Source of the DNA: Afipia sp. P52-10
GTDB lineage: Bacteria > Pseudomonadota > Alphaproteobacteria > Rhizobiales > Xanthobacteraceae
Assembly (NCBI RefSeq): GCF_000516555.1
Contig: NZ_AZSJ01000002.1
Coordinates: 1,218-65,217, forward strand
Length of the DNA: 64,000 bases
Reading direction: 5' to 3'
The position numbers and the translations under genes are program-made. Below the pieces are notes generated by a model, which was given only the letters and a program-made list of their open reading frames with translations, made no database searches and had not been told where the DNA came from. Of this stretch, positions 52,995-63,291 are shown piece after piece. The first letter of the stretch is position 1, and each line of letters opens with the position of its first letter.

Positions 52995-53702
52995 ATGTTC
53001 ACGGTTCACCACGTCGCCGCGCTCGATCTTGCCTTCAAGCCGATGGACTGGCCGTTCGCGACCGAGCGGGCGGCCGAGATCGCGCAGCATTTCGCCAGGC
53101 TGAAGCAGGTGAAGCCGGCGATCTGGAATGGGCGCATCCTGCAATGCCGTAATCGCCGGATCGAGGATCGCGTCTACCGGGCTGATTATTTCGAGACTGA
53201 CTTCGCAGCGTTCATGGCCTGGCGCGACTGGAATGCGGCCGCCAACGGTGTGTCGCACTGCTTCGGCGGCGGCGCGTTGCGGAGCGCGGATGGCGCGTTC
53301 GTGCTCGGGACGATGGCAGACCACACCGCCAACGCAGGCCGCGTCTACTTTCCGGCGGGCACACCCGAACCCGGCGATATCGTCGCGGGTCGCGTCGATC
53401 TCGCCGCCAGCGTCGCGCGCGAGATCACCGAAGAAACCGGGCTCGAGGTGACCGACTATGTCGTCGAGGACGGCTGGGCCGTCGTCGAGGGGCCGCGCTT
53501 CAGCGCCTGCTATCAGCCGCTGCGCGCGCATCTGCCCGCGGCCGCGCTGGTCGAGAAGATCAACGCTTTCCTGCGCCGCGAGACACAGCCGGAGCTGAGC
53601 GAGATCATAGCCGTCCGCAACCTCGACGACTTGCCCGCGTCCGCGCCCGAATTCGTCCGCGCCTTTCTCGCCGATGCGTTCGCCCGGCGCGAAGGCGCTT
53701 GA
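52995..53702 (+). CDS. Nudix hydrolase
   Basis: A 235-residue protein with a Nudix box, GDIVAGRVDLAASVAREITEETGLEV (written here only as GDIVAGRVD then REITEETGLEV, with REITEETG at 142-149), preceded by a helical N-terminal domain. The box binds metal and cleaves nucleoside diphosphates linked to another moiety; the family member is not clear. It precedes ppk2 by 72 bases in the same direction, which could link them. Confidence 0.8.
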   Translation: MFTVHHVAALDLAFKPMDWPFATERAAEIAQHFARLKQVKPAIWNGRILQCRNRRIEDRVYRADYFETDFAAFMAWRDWNAAANGVSHCFGGGALRSADGAFVLGTMADHTANAGRVYFPAGTPEPGDIVAGRVDLAASVAREITEETGLEVTDYVVEDGWAVVEGPRFSACYQPLRAHLPAAALVEKINAFLRRETQPELSEIIAVRNLDDLPASAPEFVRAFLADAFARREGA

Positions 53703-53774
53703 CCGGCGGGTTGCTGGCGTGCCCGGCGAAGGGCCTGTACTGTTGCGACCGGCTGATCAGCAATAGGATGGATC

Positions 53775-54761
53775 ATGGGTGACAAGAAGAGGGCGGAGAA
53801 GGGTGAGAACCCGAAGAACGTGGATCTGTCGGCGTTCGTACGTCCCTTCACGGTCAGCGATCCGCGCAACTTCCGCCTGAAGCAGTTCGCCACCGCCGAG
53901 AAGGGTGGGCTCGACAAGCACGCCGCCAGACAGCTCCTCGATGTCAACCGCGCGCGCTTGGACGAACTGCAACAGCGGCTCTATGCGGAGAACCGCTGGT
54001 CGCTGCTGTTGATCTTCCAGGGCATGGATGCGGCGGGCAAGGACAGCGCGGTCGAGCATGTGATGCGCGGCATCAATCCGCAAGGCTGCGAGGTGCATTC
54101 GTTCAAGGTGCCGACCACCAAGGAGCTCGATCACGATTTCCTCTGGCGCAGCACGATTGCGCTGCCCGAGCGCGGCCGCATCGGCATCTTCAACCGCTCC
54201 TATTACGAGGAGCTGACGGTGGTGCGGGTGCACCCGGAGGTATTGGCGAAGCAGCGGCTGCCGGCGAAGCTCGTCAGCAAGAACATCTGGCGCGAGCGCT
54301 TCGAGGATATCACCGCGTTCGAGCGCTACCTGTCGCGCAACGGCACGATGATCCTGAAGTTCTTCCTGCACGTCTCCAAGGAGGAACAGCGCAAGCGTTT
54401 CCTCGATCGGCTGGAGGAGCCGGCGAAGTGGTGGAAGTTTTCGATGGGCGACATCGCCGAGCGAGCGCTGTGGGACAAGTACCAGGCGGCCTACCAGGAT
54501 GCGATCCGCAACACCGCGACCGCGTTCGCGCCGTGGCATGTGGTGCCGGCCGACCACAAATGGTTCGCGCGCGTGGTGATCTCCGCCACCATCGTCGAGG
54601 CGCTGGAAAAGCTCGATCCCAAATTCCCGAAGGTCGATAAGAGCCAGTCGCCGGAATACGAGACAGTGCGCAAGGCTCTGCTGGCCGATGCGCCGAAAGC
54701 CGCGAGGGCGGCGAGCAAGGTATCTGGCAAGACATCCGGCAATGGCGGCAGGAAAGGCTGA
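53775..54761 (+). CDS. ppk2: Polyphosphate kinase 2 family protein
   Basis: PPK2 enzymes transfer phosphate between polyphosphate and nucleotides. The 328-residue protein has the P-loop GMDAAGKD at 83-90, then VEHVMRGINPQGCEVHSFKV, RIGIFNRSYYEELTVVRVHP and DHKWFARVVISATIV. Length and the single kinase core suggest the class that phosphorylates nucleoside mono- or diphosphates, but the class is not settled by eye. The C-terminus is Ala/Lys-rich. Confidence 0.9.
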   Translation: MGDKKRAEKGENPKNVDLSAFVRPFTVSDPRNFRLKQFATAEKGGLDKHAARQLLDVNRARLDELQQRLYAENRWSLLLIFQGMDAAGKDSAVEHVMRGINPQGCEVHSFKVPTTKELDHDFLWRSTIALPERGRIGIFNRSYYEELTVVRVHPEVLAKQRLPAKLVSKNIWRERFEDITAFERYLSRNGTMILKFFLHVSKEEQRKRFLDRLEEPAKWWKFSMGDIAERALWDKYQAAYQDAIRNTATAFAPWHVVPADHKWFARVVISATIVEALEKLDPKFPKVDKSQSPEYETVRKALLADAPKAARAASKVSGKTSGNGGRKG

Positions 54762-54997
54762 GAGTCTGCGGCTGCACGGGGACATCCGAGCCTTATGGAA
54801 CAGCAGCCGCAGGGTGGCTCAGGAAGCAGATGGGACAGCCATTCTGACCCTTTTTAGCCGTTGCAGGGCCGGAGCGTTGTCGGTTAGAAACCCGGCACGC
54901 GCCGAACGGACCTTTGATAGCGAACCCGGGCCTGGACCCGGCAACGGACCGTCAAGGGTTTTCGCCGATGATGGGCGCGGATGAAGGCAACGGGACG

Positions 54998-55126
54998 ATG
55001 ATTCGCGGAATTTCGAGCGCAGCTAACGGAGTGGCCGCCCAGGCCGTGTCCGCGCGCGCCTCCGCGCCGTCGCTTGCTATGCCGTCCCTCGGTCTGCTCG
55101 GCCTGCTGCTTCTTAGCCGCCCCTGA
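54998..55126 (+). CDS. Putative leuA leader peptide
   Basis: The frame beginning MIRGISSAANGVAA (54998) ends SLGLLGLLLLSRP; seven of the last 15 residues are Leu. A shorter version from ATG 55079, MPSLGLLGLLLLSRP, holds the Leu run alone. It ends 174 bases before leuA, and a Leu-rich frame here fits ribosome-mediated control of leucine synthesis. Which ATG is used is unknown; neither has a strong ribosome-binding site. Confidence 0.6.
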   Translation: MIRGISSAANGVAAQAVSARASAPSLAMPSLGLLGLLLLSRP

Positions 55127-55162
55127 GGGCCGTCTGGGCGTGATCGCCTGGGCACTCAGGGG
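55120..55162 (+). promoter_or_regulatory. Leader RNA hairpin upstream of leuA
   Basis: CCCCTGAG at 55120-55127 pairs with CTCAGGGG at 55155-55162 and an inner GGCG/CGCC (55137-55140 with 55145-55148). The leader stop codon TGA (55124-55126) lies in the outer arm, so a ribosome on the Leu run would block it. I did not see a T-run terminator before leuA, so the mechanism is unproved. Confidence 0.5.
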
Positions 55163-55300
55163 GCTCACTGCGAACCGACTGACATCGCTTGATCGAAATC
55201 CCTTTGCGCCTCCGAGAACCAGCGCATATCCGTATCGCCAATCGTTGATTTGCTTGCGGACGATGCGCCGGGCGCAGCCCTAAAGACCAGAGGACTTCCA

Positions 55301-56863
<1,563 letters not shown>

Positions 56864-56894
56864 GGCGGGCCGTCTGCGAGCGGGGTTTGCATCG

Positions 56895-56924
56895 AGACCC
56901 GCCGGGGCGGTCTCCGGCGGGTCT
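56895..56924. terminator. Terminator after leuA
   Basis: A perfect 11-bp stem AGACCCGCCGG with its complement around an 8-base loop, 31 bases past the leuA stop. A T-run is absent. The rest of 56925-57209 shows no gene, only a small GGGCC-TTCC-GGCCC hairpin just before the tRNA. Confidence 0.55.
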
Positions 56925-57209
56925 GCATGTGAGGACCACGCACCTGTGCGCTGGCCTGCGGCCGGTGCCGCGTGATAGGCCTGCCAATGCCGTTTGGCTG
57001 CGCCATCCGCCCCATTCCGGGACGGACGGCTCGTTGCCATTACGCGGAAATCGCGCGGCTGGCGCGTGGCCGGCTGGGGCGGGACGAAAAACCTGAAAAA
57101 CCACAGGAAAAGGTGGTTCACCTTGCTGGACAGGGCGGTTTTGCTTTGCTAAACGACGCCCTCCTTGAGGGGTTTCGACCTCTTTCGGACAGGGCCTTCC
57201 GGCCCTTTC

Positions 57210-57285
<76 letters not shown>

Positions 57286-57306
57286 ATTTTCCCTAGCGGG
57301 CCAATC

Positions 57307-57339
57307 AGTTGCGTCGAGGCATCCTCGGCGCAACTTTTT
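57307..57339 (+). terminator. Terminator after tRNA-Lys
   Basis: AGTTGCGTCGAGG pairs with CCTCGGCGCAACT (one G-U) around a CAT loop, followed by TTTTT. It is a clear intrinsic terminator. In the remaining gap to 57574 I see only weak open frames. Confidence 0.85.
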
Positions 57340-57574
57340 GTTTCTGCAGTCCGGTGCGGCTTTGTGCGTGATCTCTCTCACCGAGAGCTCAACGAAAAGA
57401 TCCGCTCGGATCACTGGCGCGTCTTTGAAGACTGTGTCGCCCACGGTCTCGGCCGCCATCTCTCAGGTGTGTTGTTTCTCAGGTGTGTTGTTCTACGAAC
57501 CTGCGCAATTTTCCCGCGTGGTTTCGAAGTGGGCAAGCCTTGAGAGCACTGCATCGGCAAAGCCGTTGCGATGG

Positions 57575-58459
57575 CTACTGGCCATTCGCTGGCGCGCCCC
57601 GGTCAGACCACTCCGGCGGCACGCCGAGGCGCCCAGCGATGAATCCGACCACACCGGGGCTCCGGCCAAACATCTCACAGGCGGCATATTTGGGCTTGCC
57701 GCCGATGGCCGCTCGGATGAGCTCGAGCGAGGGTATACGCGGGGGTTGTCCGAACGGCGTGGTGCCGGTGACGAGAAGCTGACTGAAGTCTCCGCTGAAC
57801 GACGCCGCAAGATCATATGCGTCGCTGGCAGCCGAGATGGTGGGTGAATTGGTGAAGGCGTTGGCGCCGCGCGCCCAGATCATCGCCGCCTGCTGCCGGC
57901 CGGTCTGATCCTGCGCTTCGGCTTCGAGCGTCAGGCTGCCGAGTCCGATCGGCAGCCTCGGTATCGGCATCGGTCCTTCCACGCCCGCCAACTTCGGTGC
58001 GATCGATGCCACTTTCGACAGAGCCGCAGCGACTTCGTCGGTCGGCGCCGCATGGGTGATGACGACGCGCACCGTGAGCTCCGCCGGCTGATCGGGGCCA
58101 ACCACCTGAAGCCGCTCGCTCACACCGGTACAGAGCGAGCGATCGACTGCATTCGCGACGACTGCGCGCTGCTTCGGGGACAGCTTCGGTGACGCAGCTT
58201 GTGAAAACACGGTCGGCACGATGCGCACGGTCTTTGCGGCGAGCACCTCGTCCTTGCTGACATGGATCATCGATTGCGCCAGCATGCCGTTCGAGGGGAT
58301 CATGTTGTCATAGCTCGACAACGATCCGCTTCGGGTTATCGGCGCGCTGGCGCAGCCCGTCAGCAGGGCGGCGATCGCGCAGCCCCCGAGCAAGGGCCGC
58401 CGCGTGTCCCATGTGCTTCCCCTGCGCAGGGGCCGCCGAGCGTTTCCAGACACGCTCAT
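57575..58459 (-). CDS. DUF3313-like lipoprotein
   Basis: A protein with a lipoprotein signal peptide: RRPLLGGCAIAALLTGCASA has the lipobox LLTGC. The mature part resembles DUF3313 proteins (SKDEVLAAKTVRIVPTVF and AELTVRVVITHAAP), presumably a periplasmic or outer-membrane-attached protein of unknown role. The start is unclear; ATG 58459 (294 aa) gives a conventional signal peptide, whereas the frame stays open to 58675. It diverges from the two-component genes; the promoter for both is in the gap 58460-58879. Confidence 0.7.
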   Translation of the reverse strand: MSVSGNARRPLRRGSTWDTRRPLLGGCAIAALLTGCASAPITRSGSLSSYDNMIPSNGMLAQSMIHVSKDEVLAAKTVRIVPTVFSQAASPKLSPKQRAVVANAVDRSLCTGVSERLQVVGPDQPAELTVRVVITHAAPTDEVAAALSKVASIAPKLAGVEGPMPIPRLPIGLGSLTLEAEAQDQTGRQQAAMIWARGANAFTNSPTISAASDAYDLAASFSGDFSQLLVTGTTPFGQPPRIPSLELIRAAIGGKPKYAACEMFGRSPGVVGFIAGRLGVPPEWSDRGAPANGQ

Positions 58460-58879
58460 CGCTGAGCCGATCCGCCCCAATGAGCGGCGGCGGCCTGTGG
58501 CCGCAGCCGCTTCTGAACCCATGTCCGGTTCAGGTGTCGGGGCCGTCATGTCGGCAGCAGCGGCCGTTGAGGGGAGCCGTCGCTTGAGGCCGCGACGCGA
58601 CAACCACGCATTGATCATGGGGATTGGCATTCCTGGACTGATTGCGCATTTGCACGAGCAATGGTGATGCGCCAAGATTGCACCAACATTACCCGGCGCT
58701 GCCCTCCAGGAATGAGCCCGCTCCGGGCGAAGGGATGCCAGTCCCAGACTGTGGTCGGACCCTCAAAAAGCCAGGATCGCCATGTCGAAATGGCAGAGGT
58801 GGCAGGGCAAGCAGGGCCAACAAAGCCTCAAGTTCTGGCACCACGCTGCCCACCGAGAAGTCATCAATCAGGCTCGACC
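58460..58879. other. Divergent gap between the lipoprotein and the two-component genes
   Basis: A 420-base region with the possible upstream part of the lipoprotein frame and no other gene. I could not pick out promoters or a direct repeat that the response regulator might bind. Confidence 0.35.
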
Positions 58880-59560
58880 ATGCGCTCCCTTGTCATAGAA
58901 GATGAGTACGAGGTCGCATCGTACATCGCCAAATTGCTGGACGAATGGAATGGCCTCGTTGACATCGTCAGCAGCATCGAAGACGCAAACGAGGCATGTC
59001 ATAACTTCAGGTATGACTTGGCGATCGTCGATCGTGGATTGCCGGACGGCGACGCGCTTCAATGGCTCAAGGCATTCGACGCTCACTCCGAGCGACCCGC
59101 AATCATCATGCTCACTGCACGGGATGCAGGAGGCGACATCGTCGATGGCCTCAACGCGGGCGCGGACGACTATCTGACCAAGCCATTCGAACCGCAGGAA
59201 TTGCTGGCGCGGGTTCGGTCGGTCCTTCGCCGTCCGCGCTCGGTGGCGCTGCCTTCGGTCCGTCTTGGCAACATCGAACTCGACGTCGGCACCAACAGGG
59301 TCCTGATCGCCGGACGCGAGATCCTTTTGCGACGCAGGGAGGCTCTGCTTCTGGAAGCGCTCCTGATCAGGCAAGACAGAGTCGTCACGCGCGATACGTT
59401 GGTCGCGGCCATCTATGGAATGAACGAAGAGATCGAATCGAACAGTCTCGAGGCGCAACTTTCTCGCCTTCGCCGAAAACTATCCGAGCACCGAGCGGAT
59501 GTAGAAATACGCAGCATGCGCGGCATAGGCTACATCTTGAGACGGGTTGGGCACCATTGA
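58880..59560 (+). CDS. Response regulator, OmpR/PhoB family
   Basis: A 226-residue transcription factor. The receiver domain has the acidic pair in IEDEYE, phosphoacceptor Asp51 (LAIVDRGLPDG) and the Lys in DDYLTKPFEPQE. The C-terminal winged-helix DNA-binding domain (from about 130) shows the PhoB-type pattern LLRRREALLLEALL and SRLRRKLSEHRADVEIRSMR then GIGYIL. The start at 58880 is the family-consistent one. It overlaps the histidine kinase by four bases, and its target may be the divergent lipoprotein. Confidence 0.92.
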   Translation: MRSLVIEDEYEVASYIAKLLDEWNGLVDIVSSIEDANEACHNFRYDLAIVDRGLPDGDALQWLKAFDAHSERPAIIMLTARDAGGDIVDGLNAGADDYLTKPFEPQELLARVRSVLRRPRSVALPSVRLGNIELDVGTNRVLIAGREILLRRREALLLEALLIRQDRVVTRDTLVAAIYGMNEEIESNSLEAQLSRLRRKLSEHRADVEIRSMRGIGYILRRVGHH

Positions 59561-60912
59561 CGTCGATCAACCGCACCCTGATGTGGTGGCTGAGCCTGGC
59601 CGCTGGCGTGATATTTGTCGCGATGGTGGTGTCGATATTGGGAACCATCCATGTCACGAGCTGGGATCCAGCCCGGATTTGTAGGGCGGCGGTCTCCATC
59701 GTTGCCAAAACCATGACCCAAGCTTCGGGGCCGAATGCATCTTTGATATTCTCTGAGACCGATGATTTCTCCGCTCTGAACGCCAGCAGTCCGGAGCTGT
59801 GGTTTGCAGCATCGAAGGGGGCAGAGGTCTTTGAGTTCAATCGTGACCGACGCCCGCAGCTTCCCTTTGAGGTTCCCTATCAGGGATCCGCAACGAGGGC
59901 GATCTTCGCAAATGCTAACGCTGAACAGACCGTCTGCCTGGACGTGGTCGAGACGCCGGCGAGCGGCCTTGTCTTAACTGTCGCTGGTGCTCAGCCGACC
60001 TTTGGCATGTCGCTCAAGCACCGATTTTCGACCGTCATGATGGTGAGCTTGGCTATCGTCGGCTCGGCCTTTGCCGCGATCGTGGCGATCGGCGTCTTTC
60101 TTGCCGGCAGATTTGTCAAGCGTAGCATCGCGCGTGTGACAAAGATGGCGATCGCCATCGATCCCGCTGCCCCGCAAGGTTCAATCCCTCTCGCGGATGT
60201 CCCGCTCGAACTTCAGAGTCTTGTTAAGTCGTTGAACGGCGCCTTCGATGAGATCGCGACCTTCTTGGAACGCGAGCGCCGGTTTCTCGGAAACGCTGCG
60301 CATGAGCTTCGTACGCCATTGGCGATATTGAGAACAAAACTCGAAGGCGTGACCGATAGCAAACTGAGAGCGACGCTCGTTCTGGATACGCGTCGCCTCA
60401 CATCGCTCGTGTCCGCCATGCTTGATCTCTCGCGGCTGAAGGGTGCTGAGCTGCAAAGAAATCCGGTCGACCTCGCAGAGGTCACGCGCGATGTCCTGGC
60501 CGACTACGGTCCGCTTGCCTTGGATCAAGGAATGGACCTGTCGCTTATCTCCGACTGTGACAAGCCGATCATCGTTCTCGGATCAAAGGAGGCGATCCGA
60601 AGCGCGATAGCAAATCTCGTTGGCAATGCGCTCGTCCATGCTTACGGCGCCAGAACCATTGTGGCGCGATTGTATCGAGACGGGGCGGTGTCGATCTGCG
60701 ATGACGGTCGTCCTGTCGCGCAGGATCAGGCGTCTGGACGCTCTATGGTGGTCAAAAGCGCAGCGCTTGAGCATTCGGGCACCGGTTTGGGACTCCCGAT
60801 CGTGAGGGAGATCATGGCCGCGCACCAAGGTCGCCTGAGTATGACCACCACGCCGGGCGGTGGAACGACGGCCCATCTGGTCTTCGACACCAACCTTGAG
60901 GAAACGCCTTAG
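59557..60912 (+). CDS. Sensor histidine kinase
   Basis: A 451-residue membrane histidine kinase: helix 1 near residues 8-30, a periplasmic domain of about 120 residues, helix 2 near 155-180, HAMP-like linker, phosphoacceptor His249 in NAAHELRTPLAIL, N-box SAIANLVGNALVHA and G-box HSGTGLGLPIVREI. The only suitable start in frame overlapping the response regulator stop is the TTG at 59557 (TTGA); the next ATG is at 59581. Partner of the preceding gene; the signal is unknown. Confidence 0.88.
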   Translation: MTSINRTLMWWLSLAAGVIFVAMVVSILGTIHVTSWDPARICRAAVSIVAKTMTQASGPNASLIFSETDDFSALNASSPELWFAASKGAEVFEFNRDRRPQLPFEVPYQGSATRAIFANANAEQTVCLDVVETPASGLVLTVAGAQPTFGMSLKHRFSTVMMVSLAIVGSAFAAIVAIGVFLAGRFVKRSIARVTKMAIAIDPAAPQGSIPLADVPLELQSLVKSLNGAFDEIATFLERERRFLGNAAHELRTPLAILRTKLEGVTDSKLRATLVLDTRRLTSLVSAMLDLSRLKGAELQRNPVDLAEVTRDVLADYGPLALDQGMDLSLISDCDKPIIVLGSKEAIRSAIANLVGNALVHAYGARTIVARLYRDGAVSICDDGRPVAQDQASGRSMVVKSAALEHSGTGLGLPIVREIMAAHQGRLSMTTTPGGGTTAHLVFDTNLEETP

Positions 60913-61032
60913 CGGTGGTGTTCGGCCTCGTCGAGACGGAGCCGGATTGGCTCACCAGCCCGCATTCTGTCGCCTGACCAGGATGTCGCTATTCGGCGTG
61001 CGACGGCGCAAGAAGATATCTCTCTGAATTCA

Positions 61033-61047
61033 CGCGCTTTAAGCGCG
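61033..61047. promoter_or_regulatory. Palindrome that could be an operator
   Basis: CGCGCTTTAAGCGCG is a 7-bp inverted repeat with one central base, 113 bases before the binding-protein gene. TTGACA follows at 61102-61107 but a matching -10 is not clear. No gene occupies the 247-base gap. Confidence 0.3.
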
Positions 61048-61159
61048 GATCTTCTAAATTTTCTCGCTCGTTGCGATGCTATTGCTTTTTTTTCCGAGCT
61101 GTTGACATGAATGTTTTTCATCGAAGACATCGGCGCTCGCTATGATCAAGGAGTCGATG

Positions 61160-62350
61160 ATGAGTACGTTTCGTGCGCTGGTCGGAATAACATTTACAGC
61201 GGCATCGTTCTTCGTTTCGCCGGCACATGCGCAGGATGTCTTGCGCATCGGTGCGCCGTTGCCGATCACCGGTGCATTGGCGCCCGAGGGCGCCAAGCTG
61301 AAGCAGGGTTACGAGCTCTGGCAGGAGAAAGTCAACGCCGGCGGCGGCGTTAAGGCCGGCGACAAGACGCTGAAGGTTGAGCTCGTTTATTACGATTATC
61401 AGTCGACAACGCCGAGGGCGGTTCAGCTTGCCGAAAAGCTGGTCAATGACGACAAGGTGGATTTCCTGTTTTCGCCGTTCGGTTCGGGCGCGGCCAAGGC
61501 GGTGAGCGCGGTCGCCGAGAAATACGGTGTTCCGCTGCTGGCATCGAGCGCGTCGTCGGCCGAGGTGTTCGACCAGGGTTACAAGAACCTGTTCGGCCTC
61601 TACACCGACAACAGCACGCTGAGCGAGCCGATCGCTGATCTGGTCAAGGTGAAGATTCCGACCTTGAAGCGCGTCGCGATTCTGGCGCGGAACGATCTTT
61701 ATCCGCTATCGCTTGGCAACGAGTTCGAGAAAAGCGCAAAGAAGCGCGGCTTCGAAGTTGTCTACTATGAGAAATATCCGATCGGCACGCTCGATCATTC
61801 GTCGGCACTGACCCAGCTGCGCGCGGCGAAACCCGATTGGGTGATTGTCACCGGCTACATCAACGACCTCATCCTGGTGCGGAAACAGGCGGCGGAACTG
61901 AAGGTTGGCGGTCAAGTCTATACGTTGATCAACGGCCCCGCCTATCAAGAATGGATCGACGCCGTTGGCCCGCTCGCGGAGAACGTCACGACGGCCAGCT
62001 GGTTTCATCCGGTCCTGAACTACAAGAGTGAGGACGTGTTCGGGTCGACCAAGGATTTCGTTGCGCAATTCAAGGCAAAGTACGGTGCCGAGCCGGATTT
62101 CACGCAAGCGTCGGGCTCCGCAGTCGGCGTGATCCTGCAGCTGGCCGTGGAACGCGCCGGATCGAAAGATCGGAACGCCGTCCGCGAGCAACTGGCAAAG
62201 GGCGGCTTCAAGACCTTCTTCGCGCCGGTTTCGTTCGGACCGACCGGGATTGCGAACTCGTACATTCCTCCGGTGTTCCAGATTCAGCAAGGGAAGGTGC
62301 AGGTGGTGTTTCCTCCTGACGTCGCGACGAGCGAATTTCGAACCAAGTAG
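61160..62350 (+). CDS. Amino-acid (branched-chain type) ABC transporter substrate-binding protein
   Basis: A 396-residue periplasmic binding protein of the LivJ/LivK type, with signal peptide ending near PAHAQ, then VLRIGAPLPITGALAPEGAK, KLVNDDKVDFLFSPFGSGAA and GVPLLASSASSAEVF. AAGGAG is best spaced to the ATG at 61160 (an earlier ATG exists at 61142). Ligands include branched-chain amino acids and many others such as amides or aromatics, so the name is a family label. Confidence 0.88.
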   Translation: MSTFRALVGITFTAASFFVSPAHAQDVLRIGAPLPITGALAPEGAKLKQGYELWQEKVNAGGGVKAGDKTLKVELVYYDYQSTTPRAVQLAEKLVNDDKVDFLFSPFGSGAAKAVSAVAEKYGVPLLASSASSAEVFDQGYKNLFGLYTDNSTLSEPIADLVKVKIPTLKRVAILARNDLYPLSLGNEFEKSAKKRGFEVVYYEKYPIGTLDHSSALTQLRAAKPDWVIVTGYINDLILVRKQAAELKVGGQVYTLINGPAYQEWIDAVGPLAENVTTASWFHPVLNYKSEDVFGSTKDFVAQFKAKYGAEPDFTQASGSAVGVILQLAVERAGSKDRNAVREQLAKGGFKTFFAPVSFGPTGIANSYIPPVFQIQQGKVQVVFPPDVATSEFRTK

Positions 62351-62424
62351 CCATTCTTCTGTTCATTGCAGGTATGGCGGCTCCGTGAGCGGGGCCGTCA
62401 CAGCCTTTCCTCGAAGGTTTGACG

Positions 62425-63291
62425 ATGCTCTGGTTGCAGGTGCTGGTGAACGGGCTGGCGCTGGGCGGGCTTTATGCCTGCATCGCGGCGGGATTCTCGC
62501 TGGTATGGGGTGTGTTGAACATCATCAACATCCTGCATGGATCGTTGATTGTGCTGGGTGGCTATCTGGCGTTCTTCGCCCATCAGTATCTCGGCTTGAA
62601 TCCGTTCCTGTTCGCGCCGTTCGCGGGCGCTTTGATGTTCGTGCTCGGCTTTGCAATCCAGCGAGCGATGATCAACCCGGTCATGATGCAGCCGGTGCTG
62701 ATGACGCTGGTGCTGACCTTCGGCCTCAACCTCTTTCTCGACAACCTGATGCTGGCAGGCTTCAAGGCGGACTATCGTAAGATCAACCTGCAGCCGCCGC
62801 TGGGGGTTCTGGAATTCGGCGATATCATCCTGTCGGTCGATCGCGTCTATGCGGCGGCGGTCGGCCTCGCGCTGGTCGGAGCTCTGTGGCTGCTGCTGCG
62901 ATTCACTCAGTTGGGGCGGGCCATCGTTGCGGTGCGGATGGATCGCGAGGCGGCCGCGCTGATGGGAATTGATATCAGGTTCACCTATGCGGTCGCGTTC
63001 GGGCTCGGCACCATGATGGCCGGGTCGGCGGGCGCGCTGCTCGCGGCGATATTCCCCATCTCGCCGGTGTCGTCGGGCGGATATCTTGGCAAAGCCTTCG
63101 TCATCTGCGTGCTCGGCGGACTTGGCAGCATTCCCGGTGTCGTGCTCGGCGGCTTCGCGCTCGGCGTGATCGAGGCCTTCGGCGCGCTGGCGCTGGGGCC
63201 GGAGAACGCGATCACGATCTCATTTCTTCTGCTAATTGCTCTCTTGATCGTACGACCGACCGGGCTCCTGGGGCGAAGGGGCTTCAACTGA
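62425..63291 (+). CDS. LivH-family permease of an ABC importer
   Basis: A 288-residue inner-membrane permease with eight or so helices, starting MLWLQVLVNGLALGGLYACI, with GFSLVWGVLNIINILHGSLI and the loop RMDREAAALMGIDIRFTYAV that contacts the ATPase. TTG 62419 is in frame, but the ATG at 62425 has AAGG at good spacing. It shares one base with the next gene (TGATG). Confidence 0.9.
   Translation: MLWLQVLVNGLALGGLYACIAAGFSLVWGVLNIINILHGSLIVLGGYLAFFAHQYLGLNPFLFAPFAGALMFVLGFAIQRAMINPVMMQPVLMTLVLTFGLNLFLDNLMLAGFKADYRKINLQPPLGVLEFGDIILSVDRVYAAAVGLALVGALWLLLRFTQLGRAIVAVRMDREAAALMGIDIRFTYAVAFGLGTMMAGSAGALLAAIFPISPVSSGGYLGKAFVICVLGGLGSIPGVVLGGFALGVIEAFGALALGPENAITISFLLLIALLIVRPTGLLGRRGFN

Noticed and set aside
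61102-61107. TTGACA as a promoter for the branched-chain importer
   Set aside because: No -10-like hexamer lies 16-18 bases downstream; kept only as a remark in the feature list.
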